Assembly (NCBI GenBank): GCA_000469685.2
Contig: LS997564.1
Location: 10,360,091-10,424,090 of the forward strand
Reading direction: 5' to 3'
DNA: 64,000 bases
DNA from: Haemonchus contortus
Lineage: Eukaryota > Nematoda > Chromadorea > Rhabditida > Trichostrongylidae
Numbering within the stretch: the stretch's first letter is position 1; the number at the start of each line of letters is the position of its first letter. This document shows positions 1 through 14,314 of the stretch, piece by piece. Under the pieces are notes generated by a model, which ran no database searches, was not told the DNA's origin, and saw only the letters and a list, made by a program, of their open reading frames with translations. The position numbers and the translations under genes are program-made.

Positions 1-3000
1 TGTTTTTCTCTTTGCATTGGCATTTCTTTTCGCTATTCACCTGACATGAGCAGAGAAACGTGCCATACTTTGAATCCATTCAAGACTTGCAGCCGCCCCC
101 CCCCCCTCCCTCTTCTAGTCCACCCTTGCCAACGTCCTGAAACATTGTATTTATGGTCTTCCTAATGATCAGCTTCCTTAGGCCTTCGAATTCATCAATC
201 TGGCGTCCCATCTCTTCGTTTCGTCCCAACACATTGGAGTAGGTCCAGTTCATTGTGACCCATTTTCCCTTTTGTATTCATTTATTTCCTTAAATGTTTC
301 CTCATATAGAGCCGTTTTCCTTATAACTAACTTTTTGCTGGAGGAGTCGATGCCAGCAATCATCCATTCATCACAATTGTGACAATCTGATTAGTTCGAA
401 GTTTTTTACGAATGATTTTTTTTCAACGAAAGGCCTTCATCCAGCAAATCCCATAAAATCAATTACTCGTATTCTGAGCATTTCCGACCTCCGACGGACC
501 ACCTTGCTATATTTGCCCGTCTTTATTGTGAGGTTAACAAGAAATAAAGGCACCTGCTGGCCAGTGATGGCTTTCTTCGAACTGGAACGAGCTCAATGGC
601 CAGCAACAATGGCTATGTAAAAAACTTCCCAGATTCCCTAAAGCGAACTTTACTGCCAGCCATTGTTCCTTTCAAGTCTTTCACTTCCCATACACTTTCA
701 CTTACTCGATTTTGTTATGCTAACGAAGACAAAACGGTTTCCCATTGCCTTTAGCAATGCTCTATCTGAAAGTGAGGGTTGAAATCGGGATATTCGGTGT
801 AAATTGGAGAAATCATCGATTTCTTCTCAATTACTTCTTCGTCGATTTGGAATTGCCGGTATTTCACAAGAACTGGGATAGAAATCAAAGTAGAATCTGG
901 CTGCAAAGCAGAGGGAAGGCCTGAGGTCTGTCAGTTGGATCAGGCGATTCTAACTCATGGTAGCGGAGGGGAGTTCAAGACGATAACTGAAATAACGACT
1001 TGGAAGTTCATCCATTGAGTTGGCAAATGTTTCGTACCCCCATGAAAGTACAACTCCGTTTGGGTAACTCCACAAAAAATAGGAACGGTCTCAGCAGATT
1101 CAGACCCTAGAAAGCGGTTTTCGGCCCGTCTTGCCATTTTATAACTTTGCGAATACGTCTTTCCAACTGCTTGGATGTACCTCAAATCAGCTCAGTTCAC
1201 CATCAGTTCAGTTGAACAATAAACAAGTCAACAAAGTCCCTCACCGTTGGATTACAAATGACAGAATACTGCAGGGCTATACTGGATTGTTGCTGTCCTT
1301 CCATTCCCTTGAATTTTATAACTCATAACGTCTGGCTGTAAGTTCACCCCCATAAATATGCCCACACCCTTCTAGGCCACTTCTCACGTCTATTATTCAC
1401 TTGTTATTCCCATCGTTGCTAAGGTACAACGATGGCAACTGTGACGGCGACGACGACGTCGAAGGCAACCACTACCTGAGCGCTTAATGAAATTACATCA
1501 ATTCACGCCTGTCATCGACTTACTCGTAACCGAGCATGTCATGTGAAAAGTTCACAACTTCATCTTGGCCGTTCGACGTCAGATGCAGTCTGGCTACGTG
1601 CTAGTCTCTTTTCCTTTCATCTTGGCCAGAGAAGGGCCGGGGGAAGAACTCCATAAAAAGTCCAAATCAACCCCTCCCCCTCAAAATGGTCCATAACTTC
1701 GAGCCCGTACTTACTGAAACTCTTCAAAAAATGGGTATGAAGCTGGGTAAAGTCTGGGGTGGGGTGGAGCTGGACAAGGAAGGAAGTGGGAACACTTGCA
1801 TAGGAATGAGTGCTCAGGATTAGCTAGGTTTTAATGTTTTCACTGTGATAGAGGCGTTAGGAGCGAGCTTCAACCTCACCTGTGCTTTACGTTTCTTGAT
1901 GCTGTCCCGCCTCCGAATGGACGAGTATATAGCATCTTATAGCAAGTTCTTTTGAGGTTGCCGTTTTTGTTCAGGTATTTATCATCTAGATTACCATCAT
2001 TGAACCTACTACCTTCAACTATTCTCCCTGAGTCTCCCTCCTCTCGTGCACATCATTTTCGAGACCTAATTAGTAACAGGAAATCTGGCTACAGTTGATA
2101 AATAGTAACACAAGATCGATATAGGCAGTAATTATTCCATGGCTTACGTAAGTTTCTGAAAAATCTCAGATATTCTGACGCATAACTACTTCTTTAGCGA
2201 CCTTCTTCCTCCAACGTTCAAAAGGAATTCATGCACGAACGCTATCTGCTTGTTATTCCGGACCCTCTTTCAGCTTTCGACCTACACCCCTCAGGGTCTC
2301 CCTGCTTTTCTTTTATCATGGGCGTGACACTCCCACCTAGTAAATTGAAAAGTATCAGTTCCACACACATTTTTTAAATAGCCCCTTAGTTGGCCTGTAG
2401 ACTGACTTTCCTGTCCGCCAGAATTATCCCCAGATGGCGGCTTCTACCGGGATCTGGACCGTATAATCATGAAGTGCTACTATAACTTGCCGAGCTACCG
2501 CGTGCCCATGGGAAACCATGGGAAGGATAAGAAAATCGACTTCCTCATCAATATCTTCTCATTATATGTATATTTATATAATATTCAGGTTTTTTTGCTC
2601 ACCGAGATAGGGTAAGATGTTTGAAGCGTCTTAGGAGAACCTCTTGTCAAGGGAAGCTTCACCTTCTCCAACACAGCCATGGCAATATAAGACGTGACAC
2701 AGCAGCAGCCAACTTTTAAGAATGGAAGCAGCCTAAAAATAGGTGGAATGATAAGAAATAGAGTATCGATTACTTCTGAACAATCTGATGTCCCGTGGTT
2801 CCATCAATTTACAACTGAAATTTGTAAAGTCTGATTGTGTACGAGCTTATCCCTTATTGGTTTTTCTTGTTTACTGCACTTTTCGGCTCTGAAGACAGAA
2901 TGCTGGGAAGAAAGGGCCATCCTCCATATCCTTTCCCGAGGTTAAACTGTCTTTTCAGATGCCTCCCACATTAACAAATCGTTTTTAATTTGAAAACGGC

Positions 3001-6000
3001 GGAATCTTCGGGGATTCTAAACTGAAGCCCAGTGTGAGAAAAGATTCTGCGCCTCCCACAATGATCCCGAAATCGCAAAGCAGAGGATAAAGTTCTCAAC
3101 AGCAGACTGCCTACAAACATGGGCAGTACAGTAGAATGCGGAAGCTAGTCATTCCATGATAACGATGGCACTTCCATTCTCCACTTTAGAATATATGCTT
3201 GGAGTGTGCTTGGACATATTCTGACCCAGGACAACTGCAGTAACATCATCATGTGGAACTGCCATTATATGGAATCACTTTTGGGTAAAACAATTACGGA
3301 TAAAACTCGTTGCATTATTCAATCACGTTTTGTGGTACGACATGCATTCGACTTCTATTTGAAATATCATCAGTGCCAGTATTGACCCTTATCATACTAA
3401 CAGTCATGAACTCAGAATCTAAGGCGATGTTCAAACTATTATCATTCAATCAATCAATCATCCAATCTGGTGTCTGAGGTTAATCATCGCTCTAAAGAAA
3501 CACTTCACATCTCAGTCACCCTCTTGCCATCATTCCACCTCACTCTAGAACTTCGTGTCTTTTCATGAGTGGTACCTATGACTGTCAACATAACTGCTTA
3601 TGGGCTCGTCATCAACTGGAAGACTGCGAATCCATTTTTACCAACTATTCAGAGGAAGCTAGAATAATGGATTCCCTTTATCGCTTTTTTCAGATAATTG
3701 TGTGACCAAAGCACTTAACTTAGAAAATCGATTTGCTTAGTGCAACTCATGAAGAAAATTACTTTAGATGGATGATAAGCGCTGAAAAGCCTTCGTTTGC
3801 CCATTAACAAGCGCAGAAAATAGCACCGAGCTTGCTTTGGCAACAAAGACCATTTTGACAAGCTGGACGAATTCGAAAGGATCAGGAGGCTGTTCCAAAT
3901 CAGTTGTGTTTGATCTTTTGAATAGAAGCTACAGCTCCTATAACAGCCATATACCCCTGAACGGTGATTCTAGAAAGACCGTTTGGTTAATTTGCAGTAG
4001 ATCAATTATCAAATCCACGATTATGCCTTACAGTAACTTTGTCCCCTTCAAAGAGTAGGAAAAAACAGTCATCGGCGCTATACCACACTTGAATACCCTT
4101 ATTCGGTAAGGACGGGATCAACCTCGTTCCTGCTTAGTTGGTAATGGCGGGGATTATCCCATCCCCAAAGAAAAAGTAATCTGTTTGCTGACGCGACTGG
4201 TTGGCACAGCTGCCCTTTCAAATAGTCACATGATTTGATGAAATAATAGGATGCGTGGCGCAATCCAGCGAAACTTATCGAAACTCTCATAGCATATTCA
4301 AGCCGAACACACTAAATATACAAACACACTTCATTGCATCCGCTTCACAATCACCTTGGTTTCACGTCCTCGGCACTGAGCGGCTGAGGCCGACGTCGAA
4401 GGCAATTAGCGACGACAACGAGGGTGGAGCCAAAGCCACACCTCCTTGGACATCGCCCCGCCCCCACAGACACACGCTTCATCTGAACAGGCCAATTCAC
4501 CGCACAGATGATATACGTTGTTGCATGTCATTGATACCCCTGTGGGTGGGTAACCAAAACGATCATTGGCGACCAGGCCTCGTCATCGCTATACTTAGTA
4601 ACCATGATTGATTTTCATGACGGAATTACGGGGGTTTTTTATGGTTGCCTAGCTGTTTGCTATTCACTGACTGCACTTTTGAATAGCTTCCAACGTCTAA
4701 TCGACACGTTTTACTGGTTCCAAAGGTTTCCTGGCCTACAAAGGCCCAGTGGAATCGCCTCTGCCAGCTTTCTTGATGCCACCACATGTTTGCCATTTTC
4801 AATTGATTTTTTTATTTGAAAAATGATCAGCATTTTCATATCCAGTCATGAGCTCTTGGCAGAATGCCCTAGCTAAGTCAGTTGTGATGAGCTACACACC
4901 TATGTTAGCGAATTTTTATTACTATTTTGAAAATTTAGTTATTATATTTAACGTTTGAACACCATGTCTAGCAAAATGGACCATTTGCTTTCCTGTCCTG
5001 AACCAACTATGGGCCTCAATGCTAGACACTTGCCCTCAATTCATCGTGGAATCGGGCTACCGTATCCCAATGTTGACCCATTTAACGATATTACCGTACC
5101 GGCCGCTAACCGTAGTACTTTGCAGTAAACTTATTTTACCATTAAAAGCATTCGTACATTGTCTTTATATAATTATTCTGGACTTCTCATTTTGTGATTT
5201 CTGCTTGAATTCTGTAGAGTGGTAATCAATCATTCGGTAAAACTTCTGATGTCGATGACTCCGCCTCTTCTGGAATCCAGATATCCGGATTCCTATCTTA
5301 GAGCATCGGGATGACTGTGGGAAAGGAGGGCTAAAAACGACTTGAACTGCTCATGGCCGGCTATAACTGAAGCGAGGCCTAAAATCCTTCTGTTTCTGTT
5401 TTCAAAAGTTCTGCTCCTACACCTTACCAGCTCATGCTCTCCCGAATTGCCTACCTGTTCGTTCGAGCGATCGATAATCGATTTGCTCAAGATTTTCTTT
5501 TCTGCAGACATCTCTCGTGCCATGTGATGTGGCCTTGGCCAGTGCCGTTCATACTTGCGATAATGTCGGATGTCGTTGGGGCGATGATCGGCAATGACTA
5601 TTTGCCGAAGCAAAAATCTAATTGCTTCAGGTTAGTGCGTCCTACCACGAACTCCAGAAGTTTATTGTATTTTTATTTTCTTTTGTTGAAGTGCTTTCAT
5701 GTGAAGTGACACACTTTTCTTTGGACGATCTACTTATAGCAACCTTTGAGACTAATTACTAGTTTAGCCGTAAAGAAATGTTGTCGTATTTCCCCATAGA
5801 AGATCTGAGATAACTCGTCCCTAGGACATTTCGGTGACACCCTAACACTGTCCTTTCGTTGGAGAGCACTTTCGTTTTCATGGAAAATTCATATTCATTT
5901 GGAATGAATGTGATTTTTTCTCGAATCTCCCAGTGGCAACCACAGCTTTACCATCGTCCTCATTGCCTCAGCCACAGCAAATAGCTAGCGGATAGAGAGA

Positions 6001-8989
6001 GGGGAATCGAGATTGATATACACCCCATAATGACGGGGTGCTGGTGTTGGTCGAGTTTTTCTAAACGAATTCAATTATCGTCTTTTCAGCTGCGCCTCAT
6101 TCGCCTATTTACCCCTATGGAATCAGCTTATGCATCATTATTTTCCACCAAAAAATTTCACAGATCGGTGTTGGCAACCGGATGCAGGTAATCGATAAAT
6201 CGATATATTGACTATCTAGATTAGTGGAAATTATTATTTCCTGCAAAATCACAAAAGGATTTTGTACAAATCGCATAAAAACCACGAGATTTGATAGAAG
6301 TCATAGCGGATACATATTAAGTCAATCAATTATCGATTGATCCAGGTATCGGTACCGTACCCTGCACCTCGGCCTGTTTCACGCTTGTCGAACGTATCGA
6401 TCAGCAAGATTGTGAGTACTTCTCCTTCACAATATCTTTCTACTTTTGTTTTGTTGCAATGTTTACTTGTTTGTTTATTTTAATCCATTCGAGGGTGAAC
6501 CTCCTACTTCAGAGAGACATAAAGTGGGATGATTATGATCATTTTCAAATGGGAAGCTATTTAGACTCCATTATTCTGTCCTACTATCATTATCTGTGAA
6601 TTCATGAACTGATGAGAAGGTTTGGGCCCCTCTTCGAGCAGTTATCAAACTTGAGGGGGCCTCATACTCGGCCGCAGTAGTATCCTCCAGTTCCTATACG
6701 AGACTAGTTGCCATACTGTATAGGCGGTGATCGAAAAGTAATAGTAACGCACATGTACACCTCACTGAGTGGTTTACTCGATAAGCAGAAATATCCCACG
6801 AATCTGCTATCATTTTCACGTTTTTTTACTATTCCAATGACATTTACTATATTAATAAAAGCAGTAAAGAAAAGCGGAGCCCAAAGTCATCCAGAGCAAA
6901 CCTATCCTTCTCCATCCTCAGGCTTTAGCAACGTGTCTGTCTGGCTAGTGGCTTCAGCCTCTGTTTCTCTTCAGAATTTGCCCTCGCTCTGTTTTTGAGG
7001 AAATATGTTATTGACTCTATTCATATCCCAAGCCCTCTTCTTCCGTTAAACAATGGGTATTTCATTCTGCTGGGCACACACACAACGAGCAAAAATTCTT
7101 GTCTGTTCTCTTCGGATTCTCCTTTAAGGGGTTATCGGAATGATTTGTTATTTTATCATTTGGAAACGAATCTATTCAGGGAATCTCTGGAGGTGAAACC
7201 GCTTCTTAGAGTCCAACCGTACGTATTTAAAGACTCATCACTTTCTGCCTCACATATTTCCTTCACAGCAAAAGAAATTGTTCCTGAGCCATTCCTCTCA
7301 CAACTTGCACTTTTTCCTATCTATTCGGCTCTAACTCTACTTAATGATACTCAGGGTCTACATTTGCAAAGAATGGGGAACAGTTCGCCCAGACAGTAGT
7401 TCCCATAGGTAACAAACATCCAGCAATTCCGAATAGAAGATAAAAGCGTGACTTATATTGGGCGGCTCTCCTGGCACTGAGCAAGTTGTAGTTTTCTTCT
7501 TGCGCCATCGTGCATCAATGCCAGAAACCCAAGTTTGAGAGCTCTGGAGTTGAAATGTGTGGGGGCAATCTTCACACGGCGATTAAGTGAGGATATGCCA
7601 GCCGGAGAGCAGCTGTAAAACACCTACAGCGACATCATGGCCAACACACAGTCTGTGATTGAAACTCCCCCCCCCCCCCCCTCCCTCCTCCTTACCTTGC
7701 CTAACTCAGAGCTACTGAACAATTACCCTCCAACCTCCAAATCGTCTGATAGACATACTCGGAAGGATAGGGGCACATACTGGGATTTTACTGGGCCCCT
7801 TCACCTTTCAGGTTCGGGCGAAGATGCATTAAACGCTGCCTTTCCCTAAAGAGCAGCTGAATGCTTGGCTTAATCCATGCAAACAACTTGATTGACACCT
7901 AATGCTACAACCTTTCATCCTTGCCAATTGCCAGCCGACTGAGTCGCGGCAGTCTTTCCTATTCATTAGCCATCATCTGGTTACCGATTCCGTGGATATT
8001 TGACAAGCGCTCCATGCATGGGCCACCAATGATAATGGAATCCATACGAGCCCGATCAATTAGCATTTTACTTATGTCAAACGCTTCGAGTAGTTGGCTT
8101 GTTGCCAATTAAGCATCATGAACATAATTTCATACCAACATTCATGCAACTTAAAGAGCTATCGAGAGCCTAGTTATGGCTTATACGACTGTTTTCATCT
8201 ATCGAGCATCGAAACTACCTTACAGTAATCTACAGTATCCTCAATGACAACTTGACCCTTGAAATGACAATCGCTCCGTTGTAAAGGGAATCGTTGGTCT
8301 CTACATCAGGCCCTGCATCCCTGCTCCCCGACCCTCAATAACCGAGACATTATTGGTGAAAAATTACCGTTAAATCTGTATAAATGGATCGATATATTGA
8401 TCGATCTACATCGTAGTGCTGAACGACGTTACTTGGTGAACTAATTTGTATAGATGGATGAGTGACAAGACTTGTCAGTCGGCGGGAGTCCACCACGACC
8501 TTCGTCGTTGACGGCCTTCGATAAGTAGACAACTAGTTGTTTGAGTTATTACATGCCCTTAAAGCCTTATGATCGATGGCCCGGTATTCGAGAGAATTGC
8601 TCAGCGACCGATTGCCCACTTCTCTTTGTTACGGCTCCTTTTTTGAATGGGAAAAAGGGTTATGTTTTCATGCACTGGCCAGGGGCTCTCTTCGAAAGAG
8701 TCAAGCATAAAACGGGAATTGCTCTTCTTCTGACTTCAACCAGAAGGCTGTCATGGGTAAACGATTTTCAAAAGCCGTAGTGTGTGAAAACGACATGGCC
8801 TTGGCTCCTGGGAGCTTGGAGAAAAGCCCGAGAAACCGAAATTCAGAAGTGGTAATAGAGGATAGAAACTGTATTTTTTACCTTATGCCTAGAAGGGTAG
8901 CCAATGAGGTTTCGAGCGGATGTATTCTTCTCGATAGACATGAGGTAGTCCGCCTTGTGGAGCTATCATCCACCTATGGTTCTGGTATC

Positions 8990-9215
8990 AGATCAATACC
9001 CGACCAGGCCAACAAAGCCTTCCATCCCTTCGACGTCATTTAATTGGTACCAGTCTTGTTTGGGAGGATAAAACTGCTGAATTGTACATCGGCTAGCCAC
9101 CGCAAGTCATTGTATGGGCCACATACGCATTCAACCACAATTCTGAATCAAACGAGTGCGAGGGCGAATCTCGAAAAAGGATGATTAACGCCGAAAGTTT
9201 TACCCTTCATCTATT
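8990..9215 (+). repeat. SINE-like dispersed repeat, copy 1
   Basis: This shares a string of short blocks, in the same order and orientation, with the sequence at about 10,420-10,670. The blocks are a CCTTCCATCCC block, an ATTGGTACCA block, GGATAAAA, GGCTAGCC or TAGCTGGCC, CGCAAGTCATTGTATGG, CATACNCATTCA, and a final GATTAACGCC/GATAAACGCC followed by a TTTAWCCTT run. The overall plan resembles the tRNA-derived SINE at 20.6 kb, but I do not see a clear tRNA-like head in this copy, so it is probably 5'-truncated or diverged. Confidence 0.6.
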
Positions 9216-10404
9216 TTTCTAAATTTTTACTTTTCTTGGGGCTATACCTGCAGCGAGAAATGCTTTAATGAGAAACCATCATTTGGTGGAACTCCGAAAT
9301 AGAAAATTTCAATCTCATTATTCATTGTGATGTTTGATGTGCTCACTGATGCTTCCTTTGGCTTCCTCTTAGAGTTCAATGAATACTTGAGGTGTATTTT
9401 TACTCATAAGTGAAGGAGGTCGGAGGCACATGTGCTGGACGGTACTGCAGAGGCATAGGCAATCTGGGGTTAGTTTCTGATCGGAAAATCGTAACTTCCG
9501 ATTTCCTTGGCCTATTAGTCCAAGATGCCAGCCCTGTAAATTTTTCTAATCTTGGAAAGGCTAAGGGTAATATTCACGATACCCTCAGGCATTGTCAGTT
9601 TTCTCTGTTGTGAAAGTTTTCAGTACCTCTAGGCAAAGGCTAGAGAGATGTGTGTTGCGGCTTTGGGTGGGTGCTTTTGTTCCGAAGCTCTGAAGTGCGT
9701 CAAATCTGGGTATTCAGGCGTCTCTCAGCTCATCACTGACACCAGACCAAACGTCACTGCCAGAAATCAGTAGAACAATAGACTATCATATTCAGCCTTG
9801 TGCTTTTTATAATCATATTTTTGTATTTAAAAAGGCTGGGGCAACGTACGGGTTCGATTCTTTTCCGAGGCCCAAGTTTTGCCTACAAATCGCCATCCCT
9901 GCAACACTATCATATTTAGCTTTGATCACAATGGATTGGATTTGGTGGATCGGTGCACTGTTGACTTTGGTTTTGAGACTTTTATGGCTGGAGATTTCTC
10001 GGTCAAAAGATGGTTGCTCAGAACCCAAGATTAATCACTCTAAAAAAGAGCAGTGGCAATATAGCGATGCAATTTTCTCAAAAATACCTAGCCTCCAAGC
10101 CATTTAATCATTGGAAAATGAACAGGAGCTGAAGGCGACATCGAGGTTTTTTCCAAATGACTAGGTTAATTGCAAGCGTTGCAGACCGTGAAGTACGCCC
10201 CATGAGAAAAATCGTAAGCATGAAAAACAAACGAATAGCGCTTTTGGATCAGGTGAAGGCTAGGTTCACAATTGAAAAAAAGATTAGAATTGACCTCGTG
10301 TGCGGGATCCCCAGGTATAATTAGAGCAAATGGCATAAGGACCTTCCATATCGCTACTATCTGCTGGAAAACGGTCAAAGTGTAGTGACCATTGCGCATA
10401 ATAA

Positions 10405-10675
10405 CACACGTATGGTCCGGTGATCGAATCCCGGATCGGCACACGTTCAAACCCGGCCTTCCATCCCCTGGGATCAATTGATTGGTACCATACCAAAGTG
10501 AGGGGATAAAATCACCGGCTTGTACTGGTTAGCTGGCCATCGCAAGTCATTGTATGGCCCGCATACACATTCAATACGTCTTTACGATCCTGAACAGGGA
10601 TCGATGTCGGGGCTCATCTCTCAGTCGAGACTGATAAACGCCTGAAGGCTTTATCCTTTATTTTTGATATACGCT
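10405..10675 (+). repeat. SINE-like dispersed repeat, copy 2
   Basis: This is the second copy of the family described at 8,990-9,215. It is longer at its 5' side and begins with a B-box-like motif (GATCGAATCCCGG, near 10,423-10,435), the internal pol III promoter element expected in a tRNA-derived SINE. The shared core (CGCAAGTCATTGTATGG, near 10,542-10,558) and the TGATAAACGCC end are conserved with copy 1. No convincing A box or target-site duplication was found, so exact ends are uncertain. Confidence 0.6.
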
Positions 10676-11609
10676 TCCTCATGCAAGGGTCAGCTCGTCG
10701 CAGGGACGCATCCCGAGATGGATTAATACCGAGTAACTTTATTCTTTATGTTACAAATTTGATTGCCGACCTCTTATAATATATCAAATAAAATAACTAA
10801 AGTATATTCGTTAGTATGCCGACTAGTTCTTCATAGTAGCCGGCCCATGTCATGAACGAGCTTCCGTATAGGGAGCCCTACCGTTACGGTGTCGGAAATG
10901 GGGTGAATTTTGAGAACCACAATCTAATTTCGTTACAATTCTGACGTTTTGTCTTAAAGAGAAACTGATAAATAGCATAAAATTCGATCAATTTTTCAAA
11001 CCCTCATTTTCCTTTTTTATCTTACTTTTTTTTGTCCTTTTCTTACTAACTCACTTTATATTTTACTGTTTCGATCCTCAATGAGACAAGATGGGAGATT
11101 TTTGGTTGCCACAACTTTACTTCAAGAAAGGGGTACATCCTCCAGATAGATGGGTATAATATATGTGCATAATATCTATATGAAGCCCATAGCCATAACC
11201 TTATTCTGTGTCCCTTTCGTTTGTTCAATTCATTCAAAAAGATTGTTTTGAAATATCGATTGGTGGGCGTGAAAGATTAGCTGTCGTGTGGCTCTGCTTC
11301 AATTCCTATAATAAGCATAAAAACAACTTTATTGCTGACCTTTGAAGACGTCAATGGCAGTCCAGTGGAGCCGTAGCTATGAATTAATTAACTGAGGTTG
11401 ATTATGCACAATTAGCATTAATTGCGTGCTCGCTGGCTGCCCCGGCATCATGACAGCAGCGATACCGATACCCCATGTAAGCGGATGAATTTTACATGGC
11501 CAGAGAGTTAAGTATGTAGTAATCTAATCCCTGGGTTCATCACTTTTTAGCTTCTCTTGATTCAAATCTGGCCTCCCTACACTGAACAGCTCTAAGATCT
11601 TTCCAGTAG

Positions 11610-12272
11610 ATGCCCTATATGGACCTGATTGGAGATATTTCAAGTGTGAAGGGCAATCAAGTCACGTTGGAATTCATGTTCCTAGAAATTCTCCACAGCG
11701 AAAGAAAGCTGGGTAGGATTAATCGGAAACGGGGAAAACATCTTCACCCGCCCATTTTGTTAATAATACCTCAATCCCAAATGGGACCCTTTTTCCTGCA
11801 CACAGTAGAAGTAAAGTTTAATTCTGCTGCCCTACATTTTGAGAATGATTATTTTTTATTTATTTCATTTTATTTACAGTATTTCGCATGGATTCGAATT
11901 GAATTGTTAAAAAAAATTAAATCGTTAGAAAAATTATTGTGCTGTAAGACATCTCAAATGATTGAGCCTCAGCAACGGAGAAATCTGTTCTGTCGGTACA
12001 CTAGCTCCCCCTTCCCCTCCCAGGAACAGGTACGGGAGACCAATACGCTTTATAAGGAGCGAGTGTACCGACAAAGAAGGCAGGAATCTGATGAAATTTC
12101 TCACATCGCTTTGTCTGACTTTCTATACGACCCCACCCCTTTCAAGTCAAAAACGGCCCCTCCTTACCCTCCTACAGGGAGCTCGTCAACACACAACTCC
12201 CTCCGGTTCGGCTGTTTCAACATTTCCCATGTCATCAATAATGGTTGGGTATTGGGACAGCGTTGGGAATAA
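11610..12272 (+). CDS. Orphan open reading frame, 220 codons, uncertain
   Basis: This is the longest uninterrupted frame in the window (220 codons from ATG to stop). I recognise no domain. The translation has a mid-protein stretch rich in Phe/Leu/Ile (around residues 75-105) followed by a Lys/Arg/Ser-rich tail, which is more like low-complexity translation than a folded protein. A second overlapping frame of 141 codons (11,962-12,387) covers the same DNA, which argues that the absence of stops comes from base composition. No splice signals bracket it convincingly. It could be a chance ORF, a decayed repeat ORF or a lineage-specific gene. Confidence 0.15.
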   Translation: MPYMDLIGDISSVKGNQVTLEFMFLEILHSERKLGRINRKRGKHLHPPILLIIPQSQMGPFFLHTVEVKFNSAALHFENDYFLFISFYLQYFAWIRIELLKKIKSLEKLLCCKTSQMIEPQQRRNLFCRYTSSPFPSQEQVRETNTLYKERVYRQRRQESDEISHIALSDFLYDPTPFKSKTAPPYPPTGSSSTHNSLRFGCFNISHVINNGWVLGQRWE

Positions 12273-14314
12273 TTCCACCCACAACAGTCCTCCGAATTCT
12301 CACTGTTCCCGCCCAACTGACGTATTCCCAGTAGCTCTACTCTGCATATACCAAAAACTGACAAAAGAAAATAATCGTCTACCGTAAACCAGCAAAATAG
12401 AATTATATATTGAAAGTTTTATTTGTTCAGACAATATGGTAATTTTCCAGTATCCTAGGATACGATGGCCATTGTTGGAAAAAAGGGCACTAGGGCGATT
12501 TGATTCAGAGTCCAGGAAATGTCCTCAGTGCTTACAGCTGCGACCCCATTGAGGCTTAACAGATCAACAGTAGGGCCGCGTGAGCCAAGCTCGTTACGGC
12601 TTTCACATTTAGTCCATGTATGCATGGGTATATGGGCAACAGCCTACTAGCTCCATGCCAATAATTCATAGTAAATGCTGTCCCCCCTTGAACGTCGAAA
12701 TGACTAATTGCTACGCATTGACACGGTTATTGACTCCAACGGAATGCCTAAATGTTACTCAGTAAGATATCGATCTGAAATAATGATTGATTGACATGGG
12801 AGGTTTTTCATTGGGAATGAGCTGCTTTGGGCGAAATGACATGTGAAATTTACCTTTGTAGGGTATCTTCAAGAGTCTTTGTTATCAAATCCATAGAAAC
12901 TCAATTTGCTCTACAGCTTTAGTTGGTACTTGAGAGCAAATAGTCCCACCCTCAACTTCAAGTCCCGCCCCATCCTATCGATCGATCGAAATTATCGGTT
13001 TTTGCATAAGCATACCGTGAGCAGTTCGAAATTGAAGCAAAAAAGGATTGAACTCGAAAAGTGTTGAGGGACAAGTGATTTACCCTCGCTCATGTCTTTT
13101 TGAAGCTGACAACAGGGGTTCCGCTTTTCTTTGGTCCCTTCTAGAGTCAAAATATACGGTATTACTTTGATTCTTATTCAGATTTATAGCATTTGTAGTA
13201 TTTATAGCATACAGAGCCGCTTTCTACTTACAATTCATCCCAGCTTACTTGTATAATTTCAGTTTTCACTGAGCAACGTGGTGTGTTACGAGGTTGTGTC
13301 GACCGGCTGTTGTTATTCGGTCTAGACGATGATGTTCGAAGTGTCCTGTCAGCCTACACCAGTCAACGAGTGTGCAGAGAAACGAATCGGAAAATTCTGC
13401 GTCTCTACCCATTGAGCACCGATAGTGATGTGGTGAGTCTATCGATTGGCTTCGTATGTAGAAATTACGCGCTTGAGGGCATCGAGACTCAGAGGTTTCT
13501 GATCGGGGAAGGTCCAAGCGCTATTTGGCAAACCCGGGCAAACCCTAGTTGGGAAAGGATTACTAGTGTGAATACCTTGATGGTGGCACTTCGTCTCAAA
13601 CTGCTCCTGGACGAGTACCAAAAGGTGAACTGTTCACGAACCGCACATTAGACTCTAGGAGCATAAACCATAAGGGCTTACAAAGGTACTATGTTGGTTA
13701 ATAAAATTGCTTTTGGACTTGGTCCCTTGGTCGGAACTTTCTCTCCTGGATAGAATAAGCAGCGCAATTACTCGGTAGTTCTGATCTTCGTAGGAGACTT
13801 TCGACTTCCAGAAATTCCGATTTTTTCATTAATCTCTTCCATATGCATTGGCTATTCATTGCCAACATATGACACAGGGATGCTCACAAATTCAAGCAAT
13901 TAGACGTCATTTGACGTGGGCTTCCAGCATGATGGGATGATTTATGGAAGTTCGTACATGAATGTACTAGTACGCTGGATTCATTAAAATTAACTGAAAG
14001 TTCATCTGTACCATATATGGGCAGAGTAGTATCAATAGAATGGACTCAAACAGCAGGTTGATTCATTCCCTCCGAACTACGAAAACCCGGGGACAGTGGT
14101 TATACCTAATTCAGGTGTAGATGGAAATGAATGTGGATTGACACATGATTCGCGTGCAGCGAGAAAATCATAGTAGCAGCCGCTGAGATGTTGCGACACT
14201 AGCCCTTTTTACAGTTACTTCTGGGATATGGGCGAGTATCGATGATGGTGCCTCGCGAGCTCAAACCTACTGAACAGTACATGAAGGGCTTCTTCTAACC
14301 ACGGAGGGGTAGTC

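Noticed and set aside
13266..13651. Overlapping ORFs on both strands (up to 122 codons)
   Set aside because: No recognisable domain, no splice context, and both strands are equally open; treated as chance or decayed repeat.
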